This document shows positions 1 to 6,470 of a stretch of DNA of 13,123 bases, piece after piece (the stretch's first letter is position 1; the number at the start of each line of letters is the position of its first letter). This stretch comes from Spirochaeta sp. UBA2779 (GTDB lineage Bacteria > Spirochaetota > Spirochaetia > DSM-2461), in contig DEIH01000195.1 in the NCBI GenBank assembly GCA_002352375.1, positions 1-13,123 on the forward strand, written 5' to 3'. The notes beneath the pieces were generated by a model. That model did not search any database, had not been told where the DNA came from, and worked only from the letters and a program-made list of their open reading frames with translations. The position numbers and the translations under genes are program-made.

Positions 1-420
1 CCAAAGCATTTCAAAGGGATGGATATCTACAGAAGTTACCCGTCCGGTTCGATTCTCAGCAGCCGATACGGCAATGCTTTCAGCTTGGAGTATTCCTGCA
101 TCGGCACCACAGAGACCCCAGGCATTCAGCCCGTCCTGCCGGAGTATCCTAACCAGACGTTTGTTCACCCCTCCGGCCAGGGCCATATCCACCAGGGGCA
201 TTTCCGCAGGTTCTGTCTGCCTTAAACCGTCTATGAATCGGGCCTTGATGCCGTACTTCCCCTGTATTTCGCTGATAGTTAAACCGCCGCCGTGTACAAG
301 TAGAATCCTGACACCCTGTGACTTCTGAGTTTCCAATTCCCTGGTGAGGGCTATAACGAGGGCATCGTTTTCAGCGAATTTTCCGCCTATTTTAACAACC
401 AGCAGAGCCGAAACACTCAT
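1..420 (-). CDS. argB: Acetylglutamate kinase, N-terminal 140 residues (cut by window edge)
   Basis: Phosphorylates N-acetyl-L-glutamate with ATP, the second step of arginine synthesis in the cytoplasm. The frame is open from the ATG at 418-420 to the window edge, so the C-terminal half is missing. Visible amino-acid-kinase features are the N-terminal Lys-Gly-Gly (VVKIGGK, residues 8-14), the glycine loop LLVHGGG (40-46), the substrate-side stretch FIDGLRQT (62-69), and LAGGVNKRLV (81-90) followed by GLCGADAG (102-109). These are typical of ArgB in order and spacing. The ATG shares its A with the argC stop codon (TGATG), so translation is probably coupled to argC. No argJ lies between argC and argB. 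The identification is firm from motif order; the length and the downstream genes cannot be seen. Confidence 0.93.
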   Translation of the reverse strand, partial: MSVSALLVVKIGGKFAENDALVIALTRELETQKSQGVRILLVHGGGLTISEIQGKYGIKARFIDGLRQTEPAEMPLVDMALAGGVNKRLVRILRQDGLNAWGLCGADAGILQAESIAVSAAENRTGRVTSVDIHPFEMLW

Positions 421-1475
421 CAGACTTCACCCCTGAGAGGCAGGCCTGTTTCCTGAGGAAAACCGAAACGGATATTAAAATCCTGTACGGCCTGTCCCGA
501 GGCTCCTTTTACAAGATTATCGATGGTGCTGAAAAGATAGAGCATGGAGCTTCCGTTAATCGGTCCTTCCACAGTCCAGCCGATATCGCAGCGATTTGAG
601 CCTATAACGTCTCTGGTTGATGGAATCCGGCTCCCTGTCAGGTTGATAAAGGTTTGTCCCTGGTAGGCTGCTTTTAATGCTGCCTCAACCTGGTTGAAAA
701 CTGCTTCTGGTTTCCCTTTAACCTGAGTACTGATTGTAGAGAGCATTCCCCGGCGCATAGGGGTAAGATGCGGGGTGAAAAAGATTGGGGCGTTTCCACC
801 AGCGGCATTGAACTCCTGGATCATTTCCGGTTGATGCCGATGTTTCAGTCCCGGATTGTAGGCTACTGAATTCTCTGAACGTTCCACAAACAGGGAAGCT
901 TCCTTTGCCGATCTCCCGGCACCGGAAATCCCGCTGAGGGAATTAATTGTAATAACTGAAGTGATTAAACCTTCTCTGCCAAGGGGTATCAGCGGCAGCA
1001 AGCTGCATGTGGGGTAGCATCCGGGAATGGCAATCAAGTTGGATTTTCGGATTTGAGTTTCATAAATTTCTGAGAGTCCATAAACTGCTGTAGATCGCAG
1101 TTCCGGGAAGGGTGCAGGAGCATCGTATGCCTGTAAATGTATATTCTTGTCTCTGAGACGGAAGTCCGCTGAAAGATCGAATACTACTGATTTACCAAAG
1201 AAGGGCTCGCAGAATTCTGCAGAAGCACCATGGGGCAGAGCCGAAAACACGGCATCGGGTTTCTCTTCAAGGGCTTCATCCCTGCTTAGAAAAGTACGGC
1301 CTTCAGAGAGTTTCCCATTTAAATCAGGCCCAAGGCCGCTGTCTCTGCCATAAACCGGCTTACCGGCACTTGTGGATGAAACAGGCAGCACTTTACTCAC
1401 TTGGGGATGATCCAGAAGCAGTCGCATAAGAATCTGTCCCCCGTAACCCGAAGCGCCGAAAACAGCAGCTTTCAT
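420..1475 (-). CDS. argC: N-acetyl-gamma-glutamyl-phosphate reductase
   Basis: Reduces N-acetylglutamyl phosphate to the semialdehyde with NADPH, the third step of arginine synthesis. The 351-aa length is normal for the long ArgC type. The N-terminal nucleotide-binding loop is GASGYGG (residues 7-13). The catalytic cysteine is C153 in PGCYPT (151-156). The His-containing substrate motif KHRHQPE lies at 211-217, and the closing family motif LVKGASGQAVQ at 321-331. The start ATG (1473-1475) shares one base with the argR stop codon, and the stop shares one base with the argB start. The three genes are therefore a tightly coupled argR-argC-argB unit, presumably controlled by the ARG-box-like site upstream of argR. 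Nothing is truncated or missing. Confidence 0.97.
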   Translation of the reverse strand: MKAAVFGASGYGGQILMRLLLDHPQVSKVLPVSSTSAGKPVYGRDSGLGPDLNGKLSEGRTFLSRDEALEEKPDAVFSALPHGASAEFCEPFFGKSVVFDLSADFRLRDKNIHLQAYDAPAPFPELRSTAVYGLSEIYETQIRKSNLIAIPGCYPTCSLLPLIPLGREGLITSVITINSLSGISGAGRSAKEASLFVERSENSVAYNPGLKHRHQPEMIQEFNAAGGNAPIFFTPHLTPMRRGMLSTISTQVKGKPEAVFNQVEAALKAAYQGQTFINLTGSRIPSTRDVIGSNRCDIGWTVEGPINGSSMLYLFSTIDNLVKGASGQAVQDFNIRFGFPQETGLPLRGEV

Positions 1476-1942
1476 TACAGCAGCTCCAGTGGACCCATCA
1501 GGTCCTGAAGCCGGGAAGTCATATTTTCATGGCTTACATCTTCTTTAAGAATGATGAGTATTGTATCATCCCCGGCTATTGTGCCGAGTATCTCAGGAAG
1601 TTCCAGCCGATCCAGGGCAATTGCAACTGTGTCCGCATGACCGGCAAGAGTTTTTATTACCCCGAGGTTCCGGTTGAATGTCAGCGAGAGGTAACCTCGT
1701 TTGAAATCCTCGACAAATCCCTGAAAGGATTCGCCTTCTGTTTCTGATAAAACATAGTAATAGCCGCCGCCGTCATCCGGCACCTTTCCGACTTTCAGCA
1801 CTTTAAGATCCCTGGATAAAGTTGCCTGGGTTACCGTTACCCCTTCTTCCTCCAACTTATGGAGTAATTTATCCTGAGAGGAGATTCTGGAAGCGGCAAT
1901 AATTGTTCTGATGGCTTTAAGCCTGTTTTCTCTTCCATTCAT
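1475..1942 (-). CDS. argR: Arginine repressor ArgR/AhrC
   Basis: Hexameric arginine-sensing transcription factor. The 155-aa length is typical. The N-terminal winged-helix domain carries the recognition stretch VTQATLSRDLK (residues 37-47), close to Bacillus AhrC. The C-terminal domain has the arginine-binding and oligomerisation motif GTIAGDDTI (120-128). The N terminus aligns with AhrC from its first residue, so the ATG at 1942 is probably correct. There is no Shine-Dalgarno sequence before it; the upstream bases are almost all A and T. A promoter-like pair would start transcription within about three bases of the ATG, so the mRNA may be leaderless. A palindromic ARG-box-like site overlaps the start codon, which suggests autoregulation of argR-argC-argB. 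The operon position is seen; the regulation is inferred. Confidence 0.96.
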   Translation of the reverse strand: MNGRENRLKAIRTIIAASRISSQDKLLHKLEEEGVTVTQATLSRDLKVLKVGKVPDDGGGYYYVLSETEGESFQGFVEDFKRGYLSLTFNRNLGVIKTLAGHADTVAIALDRLELPEILGTIAGDDTILIILKEDVSHENMTSRLQDLMGPLELL

Positions 1943-1962
1943 TATGTATAAATATGCATAAT
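1941..1962. promoter_or_regulatory. ARG-box-like operator over the argR start codon
   Basis: A 22-bp palindrome matches itself at 9 of 11 paired positions. Its core TGTATAAATATGCA (1945-1958) keeps the TG-AT-N4-AT-CA skeleton of the known ARG box (consensus TGAATWWWWATTCA), with the third base of each half changed. It covers the first bases of argR and the presumed -10 region. ArgR bound here would block both promoter and start codon. The match is visible in the sequence; the binding is inferred. Confidence 0.72.
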
Positions 1963-1980
1963 AACGGTATAAAAATGCAA
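1951..1980 (-). promoter_or_regulatory. Candidate argR promoter
   Basis: Reading the minus strand, TTGCAT (1980-1975) and CATATT (1956-1951) are 18 bp apart and each match the sigma-70 hexamers at four of six bases. Transcription would begin near 1943-1945, one to three bases before the argR ATG, which fits the missing ribosome-binding site. The -10 lies inside the ARG-box-like palindrome. This is a weak call because AT-rich DNA offers other hexamers. Confidence 0.4.
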
Positions 1981-2006
1981 GCCCTGAATCCTGCTTTCAG
2001 GCATTC

Positions 2007-2035
2007 TTCAGAATAATCGCCTGTAGACCGATAAT
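2007..2035 (+). promoter_or_regulatory. Candidate fapA promoter
   Basis: TTCAGA (2007-2012) and GATAAT (2030-2035) are separated by exactly 17 bp and match the sigma-70 consensus at four and five of six bases. The start of transcription would fall near 2042. That is after the first possible fapA ATG (2036) but before the second (2048), so the two calls bear on each other. The left part of the spacer region carries a short inverted repeat, ATTCT-TC-AGAAT (2003-2014), of unknown meaning. Confidence 0.45.
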
Positions 2036-3439
2036 ATGTATAGAAATATGATCTCAAACATCAGTGAAAATAAAAACGGTTATGTAGAAATTCATATATC
2101 GGAAGACAAGATGACTGCCGAGGTAGATCTTTATCCTCCCGGTGAAGGTGGATCCCGTTTCACTACCATCAGTGTTGAGGTCGATCTAAACGCTGAAGGT
2201 GTTATCTTCGGAGTGGATAAAAAGGGTCTTGAGATTGGGATTCTCCAATGTTTAACAGAGAGTATAGCCGTTAAAGGGCTTGTTGCTGCCCGGGGTTTAA
2301 AGGCCGTAAAGGCGGTTCCTTCATACTGGCATTTGAAAAAAAGGCTGTTATCCCTCCCCGAGGCGGATCTGAAATCTACTAATGTGGATTATCGGGAAAC
2401 CAACCCCTTTTTTCTGGTAAAAAAAGGAGAAGCACTGGCTAAACGAGTGTCGGAAAATCCGGGTTCGGCTGGAAATAATATTCTTGGAGAAGTATTACCG
2501 GCAGGTGTTAAAGATATAACGCAGTTCAAACCTGGTGAGAATATTATTGAGAAGGAAGGAACACTTTACGCTGCTTCCTTTGGCCGGTTTGAGATTAGTG
2601 AGAAAGTGATGTCTGTTAATGAAACCCTGGAAATTGCGGGGAATGTGGATTATTCCACTGGTCATATCGCGTTTCCCGGTGATGTTATTATCCATGGTTC
2701 TGTATGTGACGGTTTTCGTGTTGCTGCCGGTAAATCGATATTTGTAAAGCAGACTATGGATGTTTCCCAGGTTCTCTCCCATGGAGATCTGGTTGTGGAA
2801 GGGGGAATCAAGGGCCGTGGTGAGGCTCTTATCCGTGTTTCCGGCCGAGTTAACGCAAAGTTTATTGAAAATACCACTGTGGAGGCTCATGGTGGTATAG
2901 GGATAGAGAAATCTGGTATTCACTCAAAATTCTTTTCTTTGGATTTAATTGACCTTGGAGAGACCGGGGTACTGGTTGGAGGTGAAGTCTGGGCACTGGG
3001 GGGCGTTAAGGCGGGATCCATCGGACGTCCGGGAAGTCCTTCCTGCAATCTGCGTGTAGGCTGTGATTATCTGGTGGAGAGGAAATACGAGGGCCTTCAG
3101 GAACATATGGACCGCCTTGAAACGAAACTTGATAAGCTGAGAAAGCGCTCGAATCTCAAACCTGTTCATCAGGAAATGATCAGTCAGGTGGAAGAGGTTC
3201 TTGAGAAAATGACTAAATCTTCAAAAGAGCTGCTGGATAAACGATACCCGAACCAGGATGCTGTTGTTACGGTGATTGGAAAAATCACTGAAGGGACAGA
3301 AATCCATATCTGTGAATTATCAATGCATCTGAGTTCTCCTATGGAAGCTGTTACCTTCTTTTATGATGAAGACGGCCCGCGAATCTCCACCCGTAGTCTC
3401 ACCGCTTCTGATAAGAAAAACGCTGAGGTTGCCGGCTGA
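2036..3439 (+). CDS. fapA: FapA/DUF342 family beta-helix protein
   Basis: Member of the FapA (flagellar assembly protein A, DUF342) family, whose biochemical role is poorly known; in Vibrio it is linked to flagellar assembly. The N-terminal third (about residues 15-120) fits the FapA N-terminal domain. A conserved linker follows (FFLVKKGEALAKRV, 125-138; PGSAGNNILGEVLP, 142-155). Next comes a long run of short beta-strand repeats rich in GDV, GGI and AHG (about 195-340), expected to form a right-handed beta-helix. Residues 347-402 are a charged coiled-coil hairpin, followed by a small beta domain. There is no signal peptide or membrane segment. The start is uncertain: neither ATG 2036 nor ATG 2048 (Met5) has a Shine-Dalgarno, and the candidate promoter favours 2048. 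It is followed after 21 bp by birA, probably on the same transcript. Confidence 0.88.
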   Translation: MYRNMISNISENKNGYVEIHISEDKMTAEVDLYPPGEGGSRFTTISVEVDLNAEGVIFGVDKKGLEIGILQCLTESIAVKGLVAARGLKAVKAVPSYWHLKKRLLSLPEADLKSTNVDYRETNPFFLVKKGEALAKRVSENPGSAGNNILGEVLPAGVKDITQFKPGENIIEKEGTLYAASFGRFEISEKVMSVNETLEIAGNVDYSTGHIAFPGDVIIHGSVCDGFRVAAGKSIFVKQTMDVSQVLSHGDLVVEGGIKGRGEALIRVSGRVNAKFIENTTVEAHGGIGIEKSGIHSKFFSLDLIDLGETGVLVGGEVWALGGVKAGSIGRPGSPSCNLRVGCDYLVERKYEGLQEHMDRLETKLDKLRKRSNLKPVHQEMISQVEEVLEKMTKSSKELLDKRYPNQDAVVTVIGKITEGTEIHICELSMHLSSPMEAVTFFYDEDGPRISTRSLTASDKKNAEVAG

Positions 3440-3460
3440 TCTGCCGGACTGACTGAGCCT

Positions 3461-4240
3461 GTGCTTCCTTCTCGAATCCTTAAGAAAAACATTACTGAAT
3501 CAACGATGCTGGATGCCCGGGAAGCTTTGAACTCCGGTTTCGGTCATGGAACCCTCTGTACAGCTTACAGACAGACTCAGGGTCGGGGAAGGGTTACCGG
3601 ACGCCGGTGGATAGACGATGGGAGAGGAGCGTTGCTCTTCACCATAATTCTGGAGAAAAACAGCATAATCACTTCATTTCCCCTGACACAGCTTCTGGCA
3701 CTGGCTCTTTGTCGGCGGCTGGAAAAAGGATACGGACTGACACCCCGGATTAAATGGCCTAATGATGTTCTCCTTGATGGAAGAAAGGTTGCTGGAATTC
3801 TAGTTGAAATGGAGGGGGAATATTTCCTTGGTGGTATGGGGCTGAATGTTTTTCAAGATGAGTTTCCCTTAAAAATTCATCGCCCGGCTGTCAGCCTTAT
3901 GCAGGCTCTTAAACTGAAAGGTGCAGGCAGCATGGTTCCCCTTTCACCGGATAAAGAATTGTTCCCTCTCCTTAGTGAACTTGAAATCCTGATCGAGGAA
4001 GTTCCCGAAATCGCGGAAATAGAATCGCGGCTATTTGGTATAAACGCTCAGGTAACTGTCAAACTCGGGGATCCATCGCGAAACGAGATTTTAAAAGGAA
4101 CCCTGATGGGTCTTCAGGATGATGGGTCTTTACTGATAAACCCCCGGGATGGAGATCCAATAGCTGTTTACAGTGGTGAAATCGGGCAGTTGCAGCCCCC
4201 TGCAGTGGACCACTTTCGTTTAAATAAAAAAAAGTCTTGA
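3461..4240 (+). CDS. birA: Biotin-[acetyl-CoA carboxylase] ligase, class I (no HTH domain)
   Basis: Activates biotin with ATP and attaches it to a lysine of biotin-dependent carboxylases. It is 259 aa long and lacks the N-terminal DNA-binding domain of E. coli BirA, so it is probably an enzyme only. Visible motifs are EST (13-15), QTQGRGR (38-44) ending in W50, KWPNDVLL (98-105), and the catalytic-lysine stretch GRKVAGILVE (107-116). GMGLNV (125-130) stands in place of the usual G-I-G-L/I-N, and a small C-terminal beta domain begins near residue 195. The GTG at 3461 is chosen because the conserved EST motif lies before the next ATG; its ribosome-binding site is poor. The biotin loop GRGRVTGRRW appears to carry one extra residue against the family pattern GRGRxGxxW. 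It lies 21 bp after fapA. Confidence 0.95.
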   Translation: MLPSRILKKNITESTMLDAREALNSGFGHGTLCTAYRQTQGRGRVTGRRWIDDGRGALLFTIILEKNSIITSFPLTQLLALALCRRLEKGYGLTPRIKWPNDVLLDGRKVAGILVEMEGEYFLGGMGLNVFQDEFPLKIHRPAVSLMQALKLKGAGSMVPLSPDKELFPLLSELEILIEEVPEIAEIESRLFGINAQVTVKLGDPSRNEILKGTLMGLQDDGSLLINPRDGDPIAVYSGEIGQLQPPAVDHFRLNKKKS

Positions 4241-4346
4241 TGGTAGGTATTACTTTTTAGTATTTTTCCAGAGGGAAAATCGCCTGATAGGCGTGAACAC
4301 ACCCGAAATACATCCAATACACCTTTTTAAAGGGGAGTTATCAGAA
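4241..4346 (+). promoter_or_regulatory. groEL promoter and structured leader
   Basis: A weak promoter pair is visible: TTGATG (4237-4242) and TATTTT (4261-4266), 18 bp apart. Two hairpins follow back to back: ATTTTTCC-AGA-GGGAAAAT (4262-4280, one G-U pair) and CGCCT-GAT-AGGCG (4281-4293). A strong Shine-Dalgarno, AGGGGAG (4331-4337), sits 9 bases before the groEL ATG, and CCTTTTT just before it (4322-4328) can pair weakly with it. The HrcA operator CIRCE (TTAGCACTC-N9-GAGTGCTAA) is absent. The first palindrome could be an operator or the end of the birA transcript. Confidence 0.45.
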
Positions 4347-5999
4347 ATGGCCAAACAATTAATGTTCAATGAGGATGCTCGCAAGAGTCTTCTCGCCGGC
4401 GTCCAGAAATTATCCGACGCTGTCAAAGTTACCCTCGGTCCCAAGGGCCGCAATGTTTTACTCGACAAGAAATTCGGTGCACCTACCGTTACGAAAGACG
4501 GTGTTTCCGTTGCCCGTGAAGTCGAACTAGAGGACTCCTATGAGAATATGGGAGCCCAGCTTCTCAAGGAAGTCGCCACAAAAACCAATGATGTTGCCGG
4601 TGACGGTACCACAACTGCCACAGTACTTGCCTACTCGATCGTTAAAGAAGGCCTGAAGTCTGTTGCCGCAGGAATTAACCCCATGGGTATCAAACGCGGT
4701 ATCGATAAAGCTGTTACAGTTGCAATCGAAGATGTTCGCAAGAACAAGAAGGAAATCAAAGATAAAGAAGAGATTTCCCAGGTTGCATCTATTTCTGCCA
4801 ACAACGACCGGGAGATTGGTGATGAGATTGCCAATGCTATGGAAAAAGTTGGTAAAGACGGTGTTATCACTGTAGAAGAATCAAAAACTATTGATACAAC
4901 TACTGAGTTTGTTGAAGGTATGCAGTTCGACCGTGGTTACCTTTCTCCCTACTTTGCCACCAACCGTGACAACATGACCACCGTTTTGGAAAATCCCTTC
5001 ATTCTGATTTTTGATAAAAAGATCAGTAACATGAAGGACCTTCTGCCCCTGCTTGAGAAAGTTGCCCAATCCGGCAAACCTCTTCTTATTATTGCAGAGG
5101 ATGTGGAAGGTGAAGCTCTGGCCACATTGGTGGTTAATACCATTCGCGGTGCCCTGAATGTCTGTGCTGTTAAAGCACCCGGATTCGGTGACCGTCGAAA
5201 AGCCATGCTTGAAGATCTTGCCATTCTTACCGGTGGTCAGGTGATTTCTGAAGAAGTCGGTCTGAAACTCGAGAATACCGAGATGGATCAGCTTGGACAG
5301 GCTAAGAATATCAAGGTAGAGAAAGAGAACACTACCATAATTAACGGTGCCGGAACCGAAGAAGATATCAAGGGCCGTATCTCTCAGATTAAAGCACAGA
5401 TTGAAGATACCACTTCCGATTACGATCGTGAGAAGCTTCAGGAACGTCTGGCTAAACTAGCTGGTGGAGTAGCTGTTATCAACGTTGGTGCAGCTACTGA
5501 GGTTGAACTCAAAGAGAAAAAGCATCGGGTTGAAGATGCTCTTTCCGCCACCCGGGCTGCAGTTGAAGAAGGTATTGTTTCCGGTGGTGGTCTCACCCTG
5601 GTTCAGGCTACCAATGCCCTTGATAAAGTTGATATGAAACCCCTTGCCGATGAAGAGCAAATCGGGTTTAAAATTGTTAAAAGGGCTCTTGAAGAGCCTA
5701 TCCGACAGATTGTCGAGAATGCCGGTATTGACGGTGCAATTATTGCCGACAAGGCAAAAAGTGAGAAAAAAGGAATTGGTTTTGATGCCAATGCCATGGA
5801 ATGGACTGATATGATTGCAGCTGGTATCATCGATCCTGCCAAGGTAACCCGCAGTGCATTGCAGAATGCTGCTTCCATTGCCGGACTGCTTCTCACCACC
5901 GAATGTGCTATTACCGACCTTCCTGAGAAGGAAGCACCCATGCCTCCCGCCGGCGGCGGTGGAATGGGCGGTATGGGCGGTATGGGCGGCATGATGTAA
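4347..5999 (+). CDS. groEL: Chaperonin GroEL (60 kDa)
   Basis: Tetradecameric cytosolic chaperonin that folds proteins using ATP with its GroES lid. The 550-aa length is standard. It has the N-terminal MAKQLMFNEDARK, the nucleotide-binding GPKGRNV (31-37), the ATP-site GDGTTTA (85-91), LAGGVAVINVGAATE in the intermediate-to-equatorial return, and the flexible Gly-Met tail GGMGGMGGMGGMM. The ATG at 4347 is preferred to an in-frame GTG at 4293 because it is preceded by AGGGGAG at 9-base spacing and gives the exact family N terminus. There is no groES on either side. It is followed by three hairpins, the last a good terminator, so groEL is probably transcribed alone or with fapA-birA. The protein is complete, with no unusual residue noticed. 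Confidence 0.99.
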   Translation: MAKQLMFNEDARKSLLAGVQKLSDAVKVTLGPKGRNVLLDKKFGAPTVTKDGVSVAREVELEDSYENMGAQLLKEVATKTNDVAGDGTTTATVLAYSIVKEGLKSVAAGINPMGIKRGIDKAVTVAIEDVRKNKKEIKDKEEISQVASISANNDREIGDEIANAMEKVGKDGVITVEESKTIDTTTEFVEGMQFDRGYLSPYFATNRDNMTTVLENPFILIFDKKISNMKDLLPLLEKVAQSGKPLLIIAEDVEGEALATLVVNTIRGALNVCAVKAPGFGDRRKAMLEDLAILTGGQVISEEVGLKLENTEMDQLGQAKNIKVEKENTTIINGAGTEEDIKGRISQIKAQIEDTTSDYDREKLQERLAKLAGGVAVINVGAATEVELKEKKHRVEDALSATRAAVEEGIVSGGGLTLVQATNALDKVDMKPLADEEQIGFKIVKRALEEPIRQIVENAGIDGAIIADKAKSEKKGIGFDANAMEWTDMIAAGIIDPAKVTRSALQNAASIAGLLLTTECAITDLPEKEAPMPPAGGGGMGGMGGMGGMM

Positions 6000-6015
6000 A
6001 ACCGGTTTTCCGGTT
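6000..6015. repeat. Short palindrome just after groEL
   Basis: AACCGG-TTTT-CCGGTT begins at the last bases of groEL and makes a 6-bp stem with a 4-base loop. No T-run follows, so it is not a terminator alone. It may protect the 3' end of the groEL message. A further weak 5-bp stem, GTCAG/CTGAC (6022-6038), lies between it and the terminator. Confidence 0.5.
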
Positions 6016-6045
6016 AGCATTGTCAGTTCCCAGCTGACTGTTACA

Positions 6046-6074
6046 GGCCGGCCGGTTCTTCCGGTCGGCCTTTT
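6046..6074 (+). terminator. Intrinsic terminator of groEL
   Basis: GGCCGGCCGG (6046-6055) pairs with CCGGTCGGCC (6061-6070) over ten positions, nine Watson-Crick and one G-U. The loop is five bases and the stem is followed directly by TTTT. It is very GC-rich and well placed 47 bp after the groEL stop. The T-run is short, so some readthrough into the next gene is possible. Confidence 0.85.
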
Positions 6075-6077
6075 CTG

Positions 6078-6083
6078 TATAAT
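6078..6083 (+). promoter_or_regulatory. -10 element of the operon starting at 6108
   Basis: A perfect TATAAT preceded by TG lies four bases after the groEL terminator. No good -35 is present: the bases 17 upstream are in the terminator stem. Transcription would start near 6090, giving a leader of about 18 bases with the GAGGGGGA ribosome-binding site. This would be a fresh promoter for the unknown gene and possibly for yajC-secD-secF. Confidence 0.5.
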
Positions 6084-6107
6084 CTGATATTATCTGAGGG
6101 GGATATT

Positions 6108-6401
6108 ATGAAACGTGAAGATTTTATTTTTGCCATTGGATTTGATGGGAATAAAGCTATCGTTGATAAACGTTCCCGTTCCAGGTACGCAAAGCTGGAT
6201 ACCCGCAGTCTTGCGGATAAAGGCATGTTCAGGGCTGCATACCGCAGCTCCGTATATGAATCAGATACCGCTTCTGCAGACTACGTACTTGAAAAATTCA
6301 ACGACGTTTCTCCGGTTAAATATGATAAGAGTTCGGATCTGGATAAAGTTTTCGGGGTACAGCCCCCATCGGATGATATTACAGGTGTCCGGGCTATCTG
6401 A
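6108..6401 (+). CDS. Small spirochaete-type protein of unknown function
   Basis: A 97-aa protein that I do not recognise by domain. It starts at an ATG five bases after a strong Shine-Dalgarno, GAGGGGG (6096-6102). It has no signal peptide, membrane segment or cysteine. The N-terminal part reads as a possible beta-strand pair (FIFAIGFDGNKAIVDKR, 6-22), then a basic stretch (RSRSRYAKLDTR), a helix near 33-45, and an acidic second half ending in PSDDITGVRAI. It sits between groEL and yajC-secD-secF. As I recall, Borrelia burgdorferi also has one small unknown gene in exactly this slot (BB0650, between groEL BB0649 and yajC BB0651). A role beside folding or export is an inference from position only. 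The overlapping +1 frame lacks a ribosome-binding site and looks like a shadow. Confidence 0.82.
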   Translation: MKREDFIFAIGFDGNKAIVDKRSRSRYAKLDTRSLADKGMFRAAYRSSVYESDTASADYVLEKFNDVSPVKYDKSSDLDKVFGVQPPSDDITGVRAI

Positions 6402-6431
6402 CTCAAGCTGTGTTCTCATTGACGATCTAAT

Positions 6432-6450
6432 GACTCCGTGTTACGGTGTC
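6432..6450 (+). other. Terminator-like hairpin downstream of the unknown gene
   Basis: GACTCCGT-GTT-ACGGTGTC forms an 8-position stem with one T-T mismatch and a 3-base loop. A T-rich tract follows after three bases (TCGATTTTATTTT, 6451-6463). It could be a weak terminator for the unknown gene or an attenuator before yajC. The interrupted T-tract and mismatch argue for leaky termination. Confidence 0.4.
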
Positions 6451-6470
6451 TCGATTTTATTTTATATCTG

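Noticed and set aside
4293..4346. In-frame GTG extending GroEL by 18 residues
   Set aside because: The ATG at 4347 has a strong Shine-Dalgarno and gives the standard MAKQ-type N terminus; the extension reads through the leader hairpin.
5956..5996. Tandem repeat at the end of groEL
   Set aside because: It encodes the usual flexible Gly-Gly-Met tail of GroEL and is not a mobile or regulatory repeat.
5457..6020. Long antisense open frames across groEL (187 and 129 aa)
   Set aside because: They mirror the codon pattern of groEL, including the Gly-Met tail, and have no ribosome-binding site.
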